Program-made: the position numbers and the translations under genes | The notes under the pieces: generated by a model | What the model saw: only the letters and a program-made list of their open reading frames with translations | What the model was told of the DNA's origin: nothing | The model's database searches: none | DNA from: Amorphophallus konjac | Taxonomy: Eukaryota > Streptophyta > Magnoliopsida > Alismatales > Araceae | Assembly: GCA_022559845.1 (NCBI GenBank) | Contig: CM040124.1 | Span: forward strand, 70,145,491-70,209,490 | Length of the DNA: 64,000 nucleotides | Direction of reading: 5' to 3' | Part shown: one piece after another, positions 36,065-48,890 of the stretch | How the letters are laid out: each line of letters starts with the position of its first letter | Position numbering within the stretch: the stretch's first letter is position 1

Positions 36065-36896
36065 TGTGGACGCACTAAAATTCAGAAAGAATCGGTTCGT
36101 TTGTTGATCGGGGTTAATTCGTTTATTTAGTGCGAGGGCGTGCCAGTCACCTAGGTGACGATTTATTGTGCGCTCAATCTGACTAATCAGACGATTGTGT
36201 AGTTCGTGTCGGGACCAAAACTCGCCATGCCATAAAGGCCACGGCGTTATTTACATCCCCCATACGGGGGAACACCCTTGATTGATTGTCAGGAATAGGG
36301 GCCCTACGGCCTAAAGAGAATATTAATAATACATGAGGATAGTGAAAGATGAACTATGCTAGAAACCCGTATAGGGACGTGAACGTTCAGACTATGTCGG
36401 CCACTCATGGGCCACTTCATGTTCGGACGAAGGTCCGTGTTTGTAGCATAAAAGACGGTAACAAAACCGCACAGATGTCTGCCGCGAACAAGGCAAGTTT
36501 AATGAGAATGCGGGATTAGATCCCGGTTGGGACGGGTCGAGTTTGACGAACTATTGGCCCGAGATGGTCCCGGACTATGGCCATAACGGGGTTCCCGAGA
36601 TCCATGTCCGGTGCCATGGGTCGTCGTTGGTTTTCTCTTCACGCACAGTCTGGGGAAGCGAGTTGTTAAGTGTAAAGCCCGAACTCGGCAACGTGCGCCC
36701 TTGCACGCGGATCGACCTGCGCGGTCAGGTCGCAGGGTTCGACCTGCCCGATCAGGTGGCGGGGGTCTCCAGAGGCGGAGCCCCCGGAACAAAATTTTGA
36801 TTATAGTAGGGGTGATGGCACTTCTTTTATTCATCTCTTTTTGTTTTGAATCTTTCTCTTTTTTTTGCTAGCTATTTACCCACCCTTTTTTTGTAT
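36065..36896. other. unassigned non-coding DNA
   Basis: Phrases such as gtgcgagggcgtgcc (36140-36155) and ggcggagcccccggaac (36774-36790) look like conserved repeat-edge sequence, but I cannot match them to a family. No supported ORF. Confidence 0.4.
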
Positions 36897-37262
36897 TAAG
36901 GAGGCGCGCCGGTTAACGGGTAGAGAATGAAAGGGCGCGCCGGGATAACAGGTGCAAGGAGCGCGCCGGAATTGGGGTGAAGGGGGAATAGGAGCGCGCC
37001 ATTTTAGCAGCTACAGTGATGCAACAAGAGCGTGTCGTATTAAGGCCATGCAAGGGGAGAGGGGCGCGCCGTGTATGTAGTTTGGAATGGAAATGGGCGC
37101 GCCGTTTTAGGATCTAAAGAGGGCGCCGGATTAGGGAGGGCAAGGGAGCGCGTCGGATATAGAGTGAACAAGGGAGGGCGCGCCGTTTTAGCATTCAAAG
37201 AAGGAGATGGGGGCTTTCGTAAGGAGGGTTGAAGCGGCGTGGTGGAACAGTGGCCGCGTCGT
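36897..37262. repeat. degenerate array rich in GGCGCGCC
   Basis: The core GGCGCGCCG followed by TTTTA or GGATTA recurs about nine times at irregular steps of 25-60 bp. GGCGCGCC, itself a palindrome, is rare by chance. A related array lies at 53670-54090 beyond the SIRE element. Confidence 0.75.
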
Positions 37263-38553
37263 TTTAACTCGCGTTGGAATAGCTATGTGGGGTTGTTTCA
37301 ATGCTTTTTACTGTGTCTTCTTTCTTTTCTTTTACCCGAAGCCCGGTTTGGTGTTGGTTTGCTCACTCAGTTAATAAATTAAGCTGGTGACGAGGAGGTT
37401 TAAGAGTTTCAAGTGGTTTATTAAGATGAATTGGTGTGGATATTAGGTGTTTCGTTCAGGGGAGTTTAATTCATAGAGTTAATGTGTGTTCGACTTGCTT
37501 TACAGAGGCTTCAAACATGTGTCGTTCTTGGCAGCGGCAGGTGGCCTCTTCATTTATACTTGAGTGTTCTTTAATTCCTGGCGAAAATTGGGCAGCATCT
37601 CCCTCGGACCGGAACTTGCCAGAGATAATAGAAGGCCACCAAACGGATTGCTCTGGGGTGACCCTCAAAATTCGGAGTGGCCTCACGGCGGTTCAAAAAC
37701 CCAAATGTGAGTATGGAACACTTGAGGGCTAGCCTACAAGAGCGACCACGGCTCACAGGTGGTAGCTTCGCGTATATCCCAACGGGGCGGATGTTCGCCA
37801 TGAACGGCTGTAACTCTTCATCCTCCAGACGGGTTTCCTCAAAGGAAATGCCACAGAGAGGCAAACCTCCGAGACACCTGGATGATTAGAAGAACGGGAG
37901 AAAAAGAGACTCAGTGAGATGGGCAAGCCAAAGCAGTAGAACGTTATGTATATTTGCCAAAGTCACTCTTTTATTCATCCACGAGGGAAGGGGAGAAACG
38001 CAATACAGAAGGGGGGAATCATCCCCATAACCAAAGAAAGCAAGAACGAAAGAGATGAAGAATACAATGGTAGAAGGAGGACAGAGCCTAAACCCCTCTC
38101 CCAAGCTCGCCTCTCTTCCCTCACACTCACTCTTTTCTTCACCTCGCCGGCGTAGGGGGACGGGGACTTCTTCCTCTCTTCTATCAGCCAGCCCTCAGCT
38201 GAACGAACCAGCCTCTCAAACCCAGTGGAGTGTGCCTCCCTTTTATATGAGTAAGGATGGGAGCGGTCTTTCCTTCTTTTTCTTCTTCACCTTCTCCTGC
38301 TCGAAGATCTTGAGTGGCCGACGGATAGGGGAAGCAATAGAGTAGGGGAGTTGCCTTCACGGGATTGGCCGACGGTGACCGATGGAGAAGCGACGTTCGG
38401 TGCGGAGCTCGAAGCCCTCCATTCCTGGGAGCTGAAGGGGCTCAGGCGGTTGCATGTCGGTCAGGAGCAGGCTGCTCACCCACTTCAGGTAAGTTCCTTC
38501 TGTTTACACCAGAAAACAGGATATCAGATGTAGGATGGGACGCCTCGGAGGTA
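37263..38553. other. unclassified repeat DNA between two arrays
   Basis: No recognised domain. The short ORFs on either strand (for example 37571-37864) match nothing I know. The right end runs directly into the SIRE target site AAACG at 38554-38558 and continues as the second GGCGCGCC-like array at 53670. Confidence 0.4.
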
Positions 38554-38558
38554 AAACG

Positions 38559-41148
38559 TGTTAGCGCAGCAAGAGTGATATAGAAGGGGGGGATGAATAG
38601 ATCACTCCCAATTTGTAGAAACTCAGGCGGAAAATAGATTCTACTGCTAACGCACCTCCTTAACCCGTACACAGAGAAATATAGATGAGAGTGAAGAACT
38701 GATCACTTGAAGGCAAAGGGACAAGCAGATGAAGAGCACTGAAATCAATAGCAAACCATAGAGGAGGCACTCGGTTTTTAGGTGGTTCGATTGCAGTCCG
38801 CAATCTACATCCACCCCTCACTCCAACTAGAGTGAGGATTTCACTAGGCAAAGCTAGATCACAGCAGACTCAGTCTGCATACAAGATGTTGCCACACAGC
38901 TTGAACACCCAAGGGAAACAAATCCCTCGACCAAGCTCTGCTACCCACAGAACTTGAAACCTGTTCTAGCTCCCAGCTAGAACACAACCGGAGAATCCTC
39001 TCCCTTCCTCCACACACGGAGGGAAACTGTTAATGACAACCTGTCACTAACAACACCAGAGATCACCGATCTCTCTTCCTCTGCAACTCAGAGGGAAACT
39101 GGAGTAGTACTCCCTTCCTCCACACACCGGAGGGAAACCAATTCAAATCAGAATGGAAGAACGAAAATAAACGAAAGCAAAGTAGAAACAAAAAAAATGA
39201 AGAGGAAATCGGTTCTGAAACCCAATACAACTGTAGCTTCAAATGAAGCACTTCATCAATCCACACACACTCTCTCTCTCTCGAACAAACTTCTCTCAGA
39301 TATGGAACTCTCTGCTCTTTTTCTTTTCTGGATCGTGCAGACTCTCACCAATGGCTTCTGCTTTTTCTTTTCACGATCAAACTTCTATTGAAGGATGAAG
39401 CTCTATATTTATAGCAGATAATGGCGTGTGGCTGCCAAGTTCCCGCCCATGCACTTTTGGCCAGATCATTTTGAATTTCGACCACATGGCAGCATCCTGA
39501 CAAGGTTGCCATCCACGTGTCATGCGCCTGTTGTCTTGGATCACATGTCAGGTGCCAACCTCGATTCACGTGCCCAATCATCACCCTGAATCACCTGCAG
39601 ACAGACAGATGGAATGTATAGACTTAGTTAGTTCAGGCTTTTAGCAAGAGTGTATATACTTCAGAAACATCAACTGAGTAACTGTGTACAATCGTGAGAG
39701 AATGTATAGACTTAAAGGATAAACGCATGTATAGACTTAAAGAATAAACGCATGTATAGACTTTACCAGGGTATGCACAATGCAATGCGTTGATGCTACA
39801 CTACGTGCCTATGCACTGCGTTGACGCAGTGTAATGTGTCTTTGAAAGCTGTAAACAGCAAGGCATGCTGTACAGACTTTAGACAGCATGCATCATATGA
39901 CTCTGTATGGACTTGAAGACCCTTAGCCAATATATAGACCTCTAGAGGAGACAAATGTGTAGACTTCACATTGCTCAGCCACTGTGTAGACTTCACAAAG
40001 CCTAACAAGTGTACAGACTAGTAATGAGTGTGCTGTGAGCTCTGAAGACTCAAGTTGTAATAACAGAATGTATAGGATTGTGGTCGTACAACCCAATGTG
40101 TAGACTTGTACAGAGTGGACAATTGTCAGACTTTGATGCTGAACAAAAAACCCTTGGTCAACAGCCAAGGCGTCAACGCTTCCAGCGTGCAGCGTCGCCT
40201 CAGCTCCTCAAGAAAAATGCTCACTCCCTAGGCAAGCTGACCAATGCGTCAACGCATCCTGTGTCAGCGTCGACGTAGTGAACAAGAAGGAAGCGAAAGA
40301 CGCACCATTGTGTCTACGCAGTCAGCCAAGTGCGTCAACGCACTAAAGGCATGCTACCCATGAAGTCAGATAGGCTGTACAGACTCTGTGGATGTAAAGC
40401 AATGTAGACTTCAGACTGTATAGACTTGAACCAAGACGAGGTGAAGACTTCACGTTGTATAGACTTGCCAAATCAGTTGGGCGATGTACAGACTTGAACA
40501 GATCCAGCTGAAGGATGTATAGACTTGGAATCCACTGTACACGACTATACAGACTTTGAGGCTTAATGCAAAGGCCAGTGAACAGACTTCTAAAAACTGA
40601 TGCGTTGTATAGACTTTCATGAGACGCTAAAGTCTATACAGACTAGACCAGTGAGACACTGAAAGAGACGATGCAATGCGATGTGGAGACTTTAACATTA
40701 GACGCTGCATGAGACGGTAGGCTGTACAGACTTGCAAAGAGTGTAGGGTGTATAGACCTGAAAGTCTCAAGGCGAAGTGCAAACATGCTGAGTTGACGCT
40801 GCAACCCAATGAGTTGACGCTGCAACGTATTACTTTTACGTTCAACTGATGATGTATAGACTTAATCAAATGAAGAACCTGAACAGAAGAGTCTACGCAT
40901 CAGCACACTGAGTTGACGCACAGGTGTGAGAACAGAGACATGCAATGACTGAAGGGTCGACGCATCAGCACGCTGAGTTGACGCACTGGTGTGAAGACTG
41001 TGCAGACAGAGTGTAGGCAGAATTAAGGTAGAGCATGTTATCTGACAACCATTGAACTGTACTCACTCACATGATGAAACAGCATTAATTTAGAGATAGA
41101 AGATTGATTTATAGTGTGAGACATCATCAAAACCATAGGGATGCAACA
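38559..41148 (-). repeat. 3' LTR of the SIRE-type element (2590 bp)
   Basis: TG at 38559 and CA at 41147-41148. The first 1 kb is ordinary; about 39605-41005 is packed with variants of TGTATAGACTT (about 25) and with GCGTTGACGC or GCGTCAACGC and relatives (about 12). A TATA box on the minus strand is at 39403-39413. Confidence 0.93.
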
Positions 41149-41163
41149 ATCTCCCCCTTTTTG
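41149..41163 (-). promoter_or_regulatory. polypurine tract of the SIRE-type element
   Basis: On the minus strand it reads AAAAAGGGGGAGAT up to the TG of the 3' LTR, the expected plus-strand primer. Confidence 0.85.
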
Positions 41164-44100
41164 ATGATGACAACACTATGAATCAAGCAATATCAAGATT
41201 CAACAGGAAATTTATATTAGCTGCAATAAACAGATTAAATTCAAGGTATGATCATGCAAATGAATTAAACATTCCCTACAACACACTCTCATCTCCCCCA
41301 CAACTCATAAACATATCAGCATGAAGCAACATGACTCCCCCAAAGCTCAAAACAAATCCAAGACTCACTGATATTGCAGAACTTCTCACTGAAATTGTAG
41401 ACATTGCAAACTTCTGTAAGACCCCAAATTCTTTAGAAATTTATTTAGAAAGTTATTTGTAATTATTTAGAATTTATTTGAAATTATTCAAAATTAATGA
41501 GAATTATCCAAATTAATTAGATTAATTAATTAATTAATAGAATAAGTCATTTTTCTACTATTTTCTAAAAATCCCCAAAAATCACATCTTGTAGAATTAA
41601 TTTTGTTTATCAACTTTGTCTTCTACAATTAAGCCTAATACAATCGTTTATTAAGCCGAATTAGCGAACTAATTCTTCCGAACTTAATATTTAATTAATT
41701 ACGGAATAGTAGAAATGGAATTTTATCTAACATATAAAAATTCATAAAAATAGTAATTAAATAATAGATGCTTCGACTAACACTTTTGTCTTCTTGGAGT
41801 AAGCCTAATTAAATCATTATCTAGGCCTAATCAGTGGATTAAGCCTGACTTATAACCCACCTAACCCAAATTCGAATTTACTATTCACCCAAACTTTGAA
41901 CATCAAATTCGAGCTTGATTCTCAACCAAATGGGGTGATTCCAGAGGCAAATGAAAGGTATTACATAAAGGAACATTTACCCTCAATCAATTTGAGGTAA
42001 ACTTAGCCCCAAAACGTGCTGCCGACATAGTTTGGTCAAGTCAAGGATTTCGGCGCCGTTTCTAAACTCGTAGCTTGCAGCAGCAAATACTCCCAATTCA
42101 GAAGGCTCCAGAAGCTCTATGAGCTATCAAAATGAATCCCTACGAGTCTTCTTTCTTTTGGCTGCTGTGGGGTTCGCTGAAATTTCGGATCTGGAGAGAT
42201 CTAGTTCGATTTGTGAAGGTCGGTCAGCAGGCCGTTGGCTTCCCTTCATCCTTCTTTGATCAATCGATTAAGGTAGGAATTCTCAACCAAATCTTGATCA
42301 TGAGTATAGCAAATTGTACCTCTCATCGAGCTCTTTCCATTGGTGGCAAAAGCCCCAATTTTCATTAGGTATCCGAGGAGATATCGAAGTTTTAGTGAGG
42401 TGCTGTCAAGTTGTTCTTTATTCTAGGTTTCGAGTTCCTTCTTCAATTTGAGGTAGGTGATAACAGCCCAATTTCTAATTAACATACATGAATGTAATCA
42501 ATAGCATGTTAGCTTTCTTTTGACATCAAAATCCCCAATTTTTATAGATCATGCCTAGAGTATTTCGTGTGTTATTAGAAGCATGCTAGCAAGCTAGACT
42601 TCACTTGTGTTCTTCATAGAATAGGATTTATTTCATTGGATTCCTATTGAAATTTGTGATTTAAAATTGTGTTTTATGACCCCAAGATGCATATTAATAA
42701 CCCTAGAGTCTTTGGTTATGATCCCAATACATTTAGACCCCAAATTCTTGGAGTTTTTCATCGCTTTTTGGGTCTGGAAACCCAGGGGTCGACCCGTGGG
42801 TCGACCCATTTCCACCCTGCAAGCAGCAGCAATGCTGCCTTGCATGGGTCGACCCAATGGGTCGACCCACGGCCTGCAGGGGTCGACCCATGGGTCGACC
42901 CATGCACCCAGAGCAGGGGGTCGACCCAATGGGTCGACCCATGAAGCCTGATTTTGAAGGGGTCGACCCAGGGGTCGACCCATCCCTGGAATTTTTTTCC
43001 AGGGGTCGACCCAAAGGGTCGACCCATGCATTGTAAATCCATTTTTTTGATGATTTGACCCGGGGATCAATCCGGATCATCGGGGAATCAAACCATTCAA
43101 CCTAAACACTTTGAAAACTACATTTTTGAGGAACTAATGGCCTATTCACGTACCCTTTTAGTTTCAATTAACATTGGTCCATACATGCAAACTTAGTGTA
43201 AAAACACACCGTTTATCATCTTCATTTCAATGCATACAAGATTAAATAGAAACTCACATAATTAGTGGTTAATAGTGTAACTAAATCTCTGTTAATGCAT
43301 TCTATTTCACTCCTGTAGGAGTTGTTCTTTGTCTTATCATCTTGAATCAGCTTCTTGGCAATTGTCTTAATGCAAATGATAATGGTTAAATCATGATATC
43401 TTAACTTGATGATTAGGATTAATATGTTGATTAGCTTGTTTGATTGCTGCTGTTGTACAGTAGCGCAGCACGATTAACTCTTGTTGTGACTTGATTTCAA
43501 TCTCCTTGATGATTATACTTACCTTGAAATTCTGGAAATGAATCTCCTTCCTACTTGAAGTTGTTATTGCTACTTAGTTTAAACCTTGGAATTCTGGCCA
43601 TAAACTGTGGAAGTCTAGATTCGTGGGATCTTTGATCCAAAGAAATCAATGCCTGGCAAACAATTAAGGGCTCGGTCTAGTCCTGGGAAGAGCGCCCGAA
43701 CACTACGTGTACCCCTGGGAGGTGAATGACTAGGTGTGGCATTTGGCACCAGTACTTGACATGTGTTAAATCTAGGACTCTCCACTACTCACTACTCTCT
43801 CCACTACTCTCTACATTACTTTCTACTACTTTTCACTTTCCACTCGTCACTGTTCTATACTCTACTTGTGGTTACTGTACTTGCTCATTACTTGGACGTG
43901 GAAATGAAATTACATACGTGCTTGACATGACTTGAATCAACTTGATATGGCCAACTTTTTATCGTTATCTCCTGTAATAAATTCTTTTCTTACTATTCTA
44001 TTCATTATATTTCTTGACCTTGCAAGATCTTTGAATTTCGTTTCGTGATATCATCGTTATCTTTTTATTGTTTTTATCATTTGTAGAATGACATTTTGAA

Positions 44101-45784
44101 AATGTAATTAAACTGTTAATCACTTATACATGTCTGTTATTTCCTACTGAGCGTTAGCTCACACCCCGTTGTTTCCCCCTTTCCAGGCTTTTCAGGTGAC
44201 GCGCTTACCGATGGGGAAGGGCTAGAGTGATGTCTTGAGTGTATCAGTTCTAGTGTGTTAGTAGTGTGTTTATTCTTTAGTTGTGTTTGGAGATCTTTTA
44301 GTTTCAGTTTGTTGTTGAGTCTTAGTGGTTGTTTTTCCAGTTGTATTAAGTTGAACTTGAGGATTATTGTATTAGTCGTGGTTTATTAATGATCATTTAG
44401 CATTTCCATCTTGTAGCACTTGTGTATTGTTTTAGATTTAGTTCCCTCTCTTGCTAGCGTGTCCCTAACTGTACGTCCCGATACTTCCGCCTTGTTCGGG
44501 GCGTGACACTTCTCTCCCCCTTTGACATCAGCAAAAAGAACTACAGAATGTGTGACAGTGCTGGAAACATGAGGACTAAGGGCAGTAACTTCTTAGTGCA
44601 GAAAGTCACGAGTAGGTCTTAAGAGAATAAGTGAGTTGCTAATCTCAAGAGAGGATTCTTTATACTTCAGTACTCAATAGAGAAGTAGAATGATAGATAA
44701 GTTTATCAGCATACATAGTGGATGATTGAGAGCAGGAATTCACAAGTATGGCCAAATATAGCTGATCATTCAACTATTCCACAAGACAGCAAGAGACTAA
44801 ATCAGAGAGGTGTTCTCAAGGTATTGAAGACAAGCAATCCATTAGTTGCATAACAATAAGGAATTTTTGTTGGAGATGATTTTCAAGAAGATCAATGAGT
44901 AAGTTGGTAGTTCACTTCCTTTGACATTAGGGAGACACCTTGATTAGAGGCCTGAATCCCCAGTTACTCAGAGTGAGTACCTCATTACTTCCTTCCTTTT
45001 TTTTTCATTAAGGAACAGAGTTAGTAACTGTGGCTTTTGACATGAGGAAACACCTTGATTAGAGGTCAGAGTCCCCAGTTACTCACCAGCAAGCCACCAT
45101 TGCTCTGTCATGACTTTCCATTTATTTTAAGCATTTGACACCTCATGACTTGGGAGAAATATTCATTTCATTGATGAAGCTCCCAGTTTCTCAGTGATCA
45201 AAACAGAACATGTTTGTTCAGTTAAGTCCTTGAGTTAAAGAGATAGAATGATTGAAGACAATACCAAAAAAAAAGGACTTTTCTTGAATTGAGTCTTGAA
45301 GTCTAGATTTCAAGTTGATTGGGTCAGATATCAAGACATACAAGTTTTTGGCCTGAACCATAATCAATGACAATGTAGGAAGATATACTTTATGCAATTA
45401 GTCCAGATCTCTGAAAGAGTACCAAAGGAAAGATTCTAACTTAGAGATTAGAGTCACTGACTTATAGACTTAAGAGATAAGTGACACTCTACTTCCTGAG
45501 AGAACCACACTAAATCAGTCATGCAAGACCAGAAAAGGTACACATCTGGACCGCCCTTTTGTATCTGTCAAAGAACTTCTCTTCTCACTTCACAACTCAG
45601 CTCCCCCTAAGACATAACATTCCTCAATGAAATATTCCAGCAAAATCTCAAGGCTTCCCCTTTATTTAGAGCATTCCTGACAGCTAACCAGTAAGCATTC
45701 TGAACTCCCCCTTAAACCAGCATGCAAGAAGGCTAAACATCAGATAGACACAACTCCCCCTCACAACAAGAACATGCTTCATAA
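41164..45784 (-). other. non-coding 3' region of the SIRE-type element
   Basis: After the pol stop at 45785 there are about 1.5 kb (41164-41414 and 44513-45784) before the polypurine tract, excluding a nested solo LTR. SIRE relatives may carry an env-like ORF here; I see none, only short frames. A phrase with acaccttgattagagg and tccccagttactca is repeated near 44935 and 45055. Short pyrimidine-rich phrases such as ctccccct recur. Confidence 0.6.
41415..44508 (+). repeat. solo LTR, long gypsy type (3.1 kb), inside the SIRE element
   Basis: Ends are TGTAAGACCCC and GGGGCGTGACA; CTTC flanks both sides (41411-41414 and 44509-44512), a 4-bp duplication. It shares with 13936-17065 (inverted) the segment ctactgagcgttagctcac near 44144-44162 and the GGGTCGACCC clusters, here 12 copies in six pairs at 42783-43026. 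It is younger than the SIRE insertion it interrupts. Confidence 0.9.
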
Positions 45785-48700
45785 TTAAGACAATTTGTAT
45801 AAGCCTAATTCTCTTCTCAATGTGGAAAATTTTTCATTATCCAGAGGTTTTGTGAATATGTCAGCAATCTGATTATCTGTGCCTACATGAATCAGTTCAA
45901 AATTATTCTTAGACACCTCATCTCTTATAAAATGATGTCTTATCTCTATGTGTTTGGTTCGTGAATGCAAAACAGGATTTTTAGCAAGATTGATGGCACT
46001 AGTATTATCACAGTAAATAGGTGTGCACCCCAGGTCTACTTGGTAGTCCTGAAGCTGGTGTTTAATCCATATGACTTGTGTTCCACAACTCCCTGCAGCC
46101 ACATATTTAGCTTCTACAGTGGAGAGGGCCACATAATGTTGTTTCTTGGAGCCCCAAGACACTAAACACCCACCCAAGAATTCACAATGGCCACTTGTGC
46201 TTTTCCTGTCTAGTTTACAGCCTGCATAGTCAGCATCTGTGTATGTTACTAGGTTAAGTGTGTGAGATGTAGAAAACCATAAACCAAGAGAGTGACTAGC
46301 TGACAAATATCTGAAGATTCTTTTAACTGCAGCTAAGTGTAGTTCAGTAGGTCTAGACTGATACCTTGCACACATTCCTACACTGAATTGTATATCAGGT
46401 CTAGAGGCTATCAAGTAAAGTAGTGATCCAATCATACCTCTATAAAGTTTGGCATTTACTTCTTTACCTGTCTCATCTGCATCCAATGAAGTATTGGTGC
46501 CCATGGGTGTAGTAATGTGCTTTAAGTTTTCCATGCCAAACCTTTTGAACAGTTCCATTGTGTATTTGGTTTGGTTGATGAAGCACCCATCTTCTAGCTG
46601 CTGTACCTGCAATCCAAGAAAATATTTTAGTTCACCAACCAAGCTCATTTCAAATTCAGCAGACATCATGGTAGAAAATTCATCACATAGTTCATGCTTA
46701 GTTGATCCAAATACAATGTCATCTACATATACCTGAACTATGATGAGATCTTTATTCATGCCCTTGGTAAAAAAAGTCTGATCAACTTTACCTCTTTTGT
46801 AGCCCTTGCTGATCAGAAATTCAGATAATCTTTCATACCAAGCTCTTGGAGCCTGCTTTAGACCATACAAGGCTTTGTTTAACCTGAAAACTTGGTTAGG
46901 TTGAGGAGGATATTGAAATCCAGGAGGTTGTTCAACAAAAACTTCTTCTTTAATGACTCCATTTAAAAAGGCACTTTTAACATCCATTTGTTGGAGTTTT
47001 ATGTTCTTTGAGCATGCAAAGGCAAGCAACAGTCTTATAGCTTCCATCCTAGCAACAGGTGCATAGGATTCATCAAAGTCTACACCAAATTCTTGATAGT
47101 AGCCTTTGGCTACTAGTCTGGCCTTATTCCTCGAGATAATTCCATCTTCATTCATTTTATTTTTGAACACCCACTTGGTTCCTATGACATTTATACCATC
47201 TGGTCTTGGGACAAGCTCCCAGACATTATTCCTTTCAAACTGACCTAATCCCTCACTCATAGCATTGACCCAAGCTTGATCAGCTAAGGCCTCTTCTACT
47301 GTTTTGGGTTCAATTTATGAGACTAAAGCAATTAAGTCATCATTATTCACATTTCTAAAATGAGACCTAGTCCGAAGAGGATCTTCAGGATTGCCTATGA
47401 CTTTATCTAAAGGATGGTCTTTAAGAAATCTGATATTTGTTGAAGACTCACCTGTTTCTCTTGGCCCTTCCTGATTGGGGGAATTTGTTTCTCCATTTGG
47501 CTGAGTCTTCTTTTCTTCCTGTTGGTCTTCTAGAAAGTCTCCACCATGATTGGAATCCCTGTCAAGATTTTCAACATTAGAGACATCTTTCTTTTCACTA
47601 AAAAGGATGTGTGGAGATTCTTCCACTTTCTGATCTGATATGTTAAATACCCTATATGCCCTTGACACTTCAGAGTAACCCAAGAATATTCCAGGTGAAC
47701 TCTTGGCTTCAAACTTGTCTAAATCTTTCTTATCATTGTTATGAATAAAATATTTTGCTCCAAAAATTCTGAAATGAAACAAGTTTGGTTTCTTACCTTT
47801 TAGAAGCTCATAGGGTGTTTTCTTGTGTATGGGTCTTACCATGGCCCTGTTGATTATGTAGGTTGCTGTATTGGCCGCTTCTGCCCAAAACCTTCTAGGT
47901 AATTTACTTTCAATCAACATGGTTCGGGCCATTTCTACCACTATTCTATTTCTTCTCTCCACAATCCCATTTTGTTCAGGTGTCCTGGGAGAAGAAAACC
48001 TGTGAGTTAGTCCTTCTTTGTCACAAAGATCAGTAAACATGGAGTTTTCAAACTCACCTCCATGGTCAGATTGAATAGAACTAACCTTGTACTTCCCTTC
48101 TTGTTTGACCTTATTGAAAAACAGATTAAACTTTTGAAATGCATCACTCTTATTTGCTAAGAAAAATATCCATGAATATCTGGAGAAGTCATCTATGATG
48201 ACATAGCCAAACCTGTTTCCATTAAGACTCTGAGTTCTAGTTGGACCGAAAAGGTCCATATGAAGAAGTTCCATTGGTCTAGAAGACAATGGCTCAGATC
48301 TTAATTTAAAAGAATTTCTGGTCTGTTTGCCTAGAGCACAGGCATCACATGCTTTTGATATTGAGTTGAATTTAATTCTAGGCATGCCTCTGACTAAATC
48401 ATGCTTGACCAATTTATTTAAAGTTGAAAAGCTAGCATGACCTAGACGTCTATGCCATTCAAAGGCATCATTTTCAGAATTGGCAGATAAGCAAATAGTA
48501 GATTCAGAATTCTCATCTAAGTCTACAATGTAGACATTATTAATCCTGTTGGCTACAAATTTAACCATGTCAGAATTTGTTTCAAGGATTTTGCATGAAC
48601 TATCATCAAATACAACCCTGTGACCCCTGTCACATAATTGGCTAATGCTAATCAGGTTGTGTTGAAGCCCTTCCACAAGTAATACTTTTTCAATGGAATT

Positions 48701-48877
48701 TGTGGAAGACTTACCTACTGTGCCAACTCCAATTATTTTACCTTTGTTCTTTCCTCCAAACTTGACCAGACCCCCTGGCTTCATCTCTATCTTGCTGAAC
48801 TTGGATTGGTCTCCTGTCATATGCCTGGAGCAGCCACTGTCGAGGTACCACTTGTTGTCTTCAGCTGCCAGGCAGAC
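45785..48877 (-). pseudogene. SIRE-type pol: protease, integrase, RT, RNase H
   Basis: A single frame from 48877 to the stop at 45785, interrupted only by TAA at 47315-47317. Protease: WYLDSGCSRHMTGD (about 48815-48856). Integrase: HRRLGHASFSTLNKL and CDACALGKQT of the zinc part, then the acidic triad in MDLFGP, SDHGGEFEN and [56 protein letters not shown] and catalytic YVDDIVFGS. RNase [53 protein letters not shown]. There is no ATG at the start, so it must be read from gag by shifting or readthrough, or the junction has decayed. Nearly intact. Confidence 0.93.
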
Positions 48878-48890
48878 CTACACAAATATA

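Noticed and set aside
37950..38150. Possible 3' end of a minus-strand host gene
   Set aside because: The phrase resembles an untranslated end, but no coding exon could be recognised on either side, so no gene is claimed.
42783..43026. Evenly repeated palindromes that could look like a CRISPR array
   Set aside because: Repeats are only 10 bp, paired, in a plant LTR, without spacers of constant length and without cas genes.
46449..46736. Plus-strand ORFs inside the SIRE pol and gag region
   Set aside because: They lie opposite well-recognised copia domains and have no features of their own.
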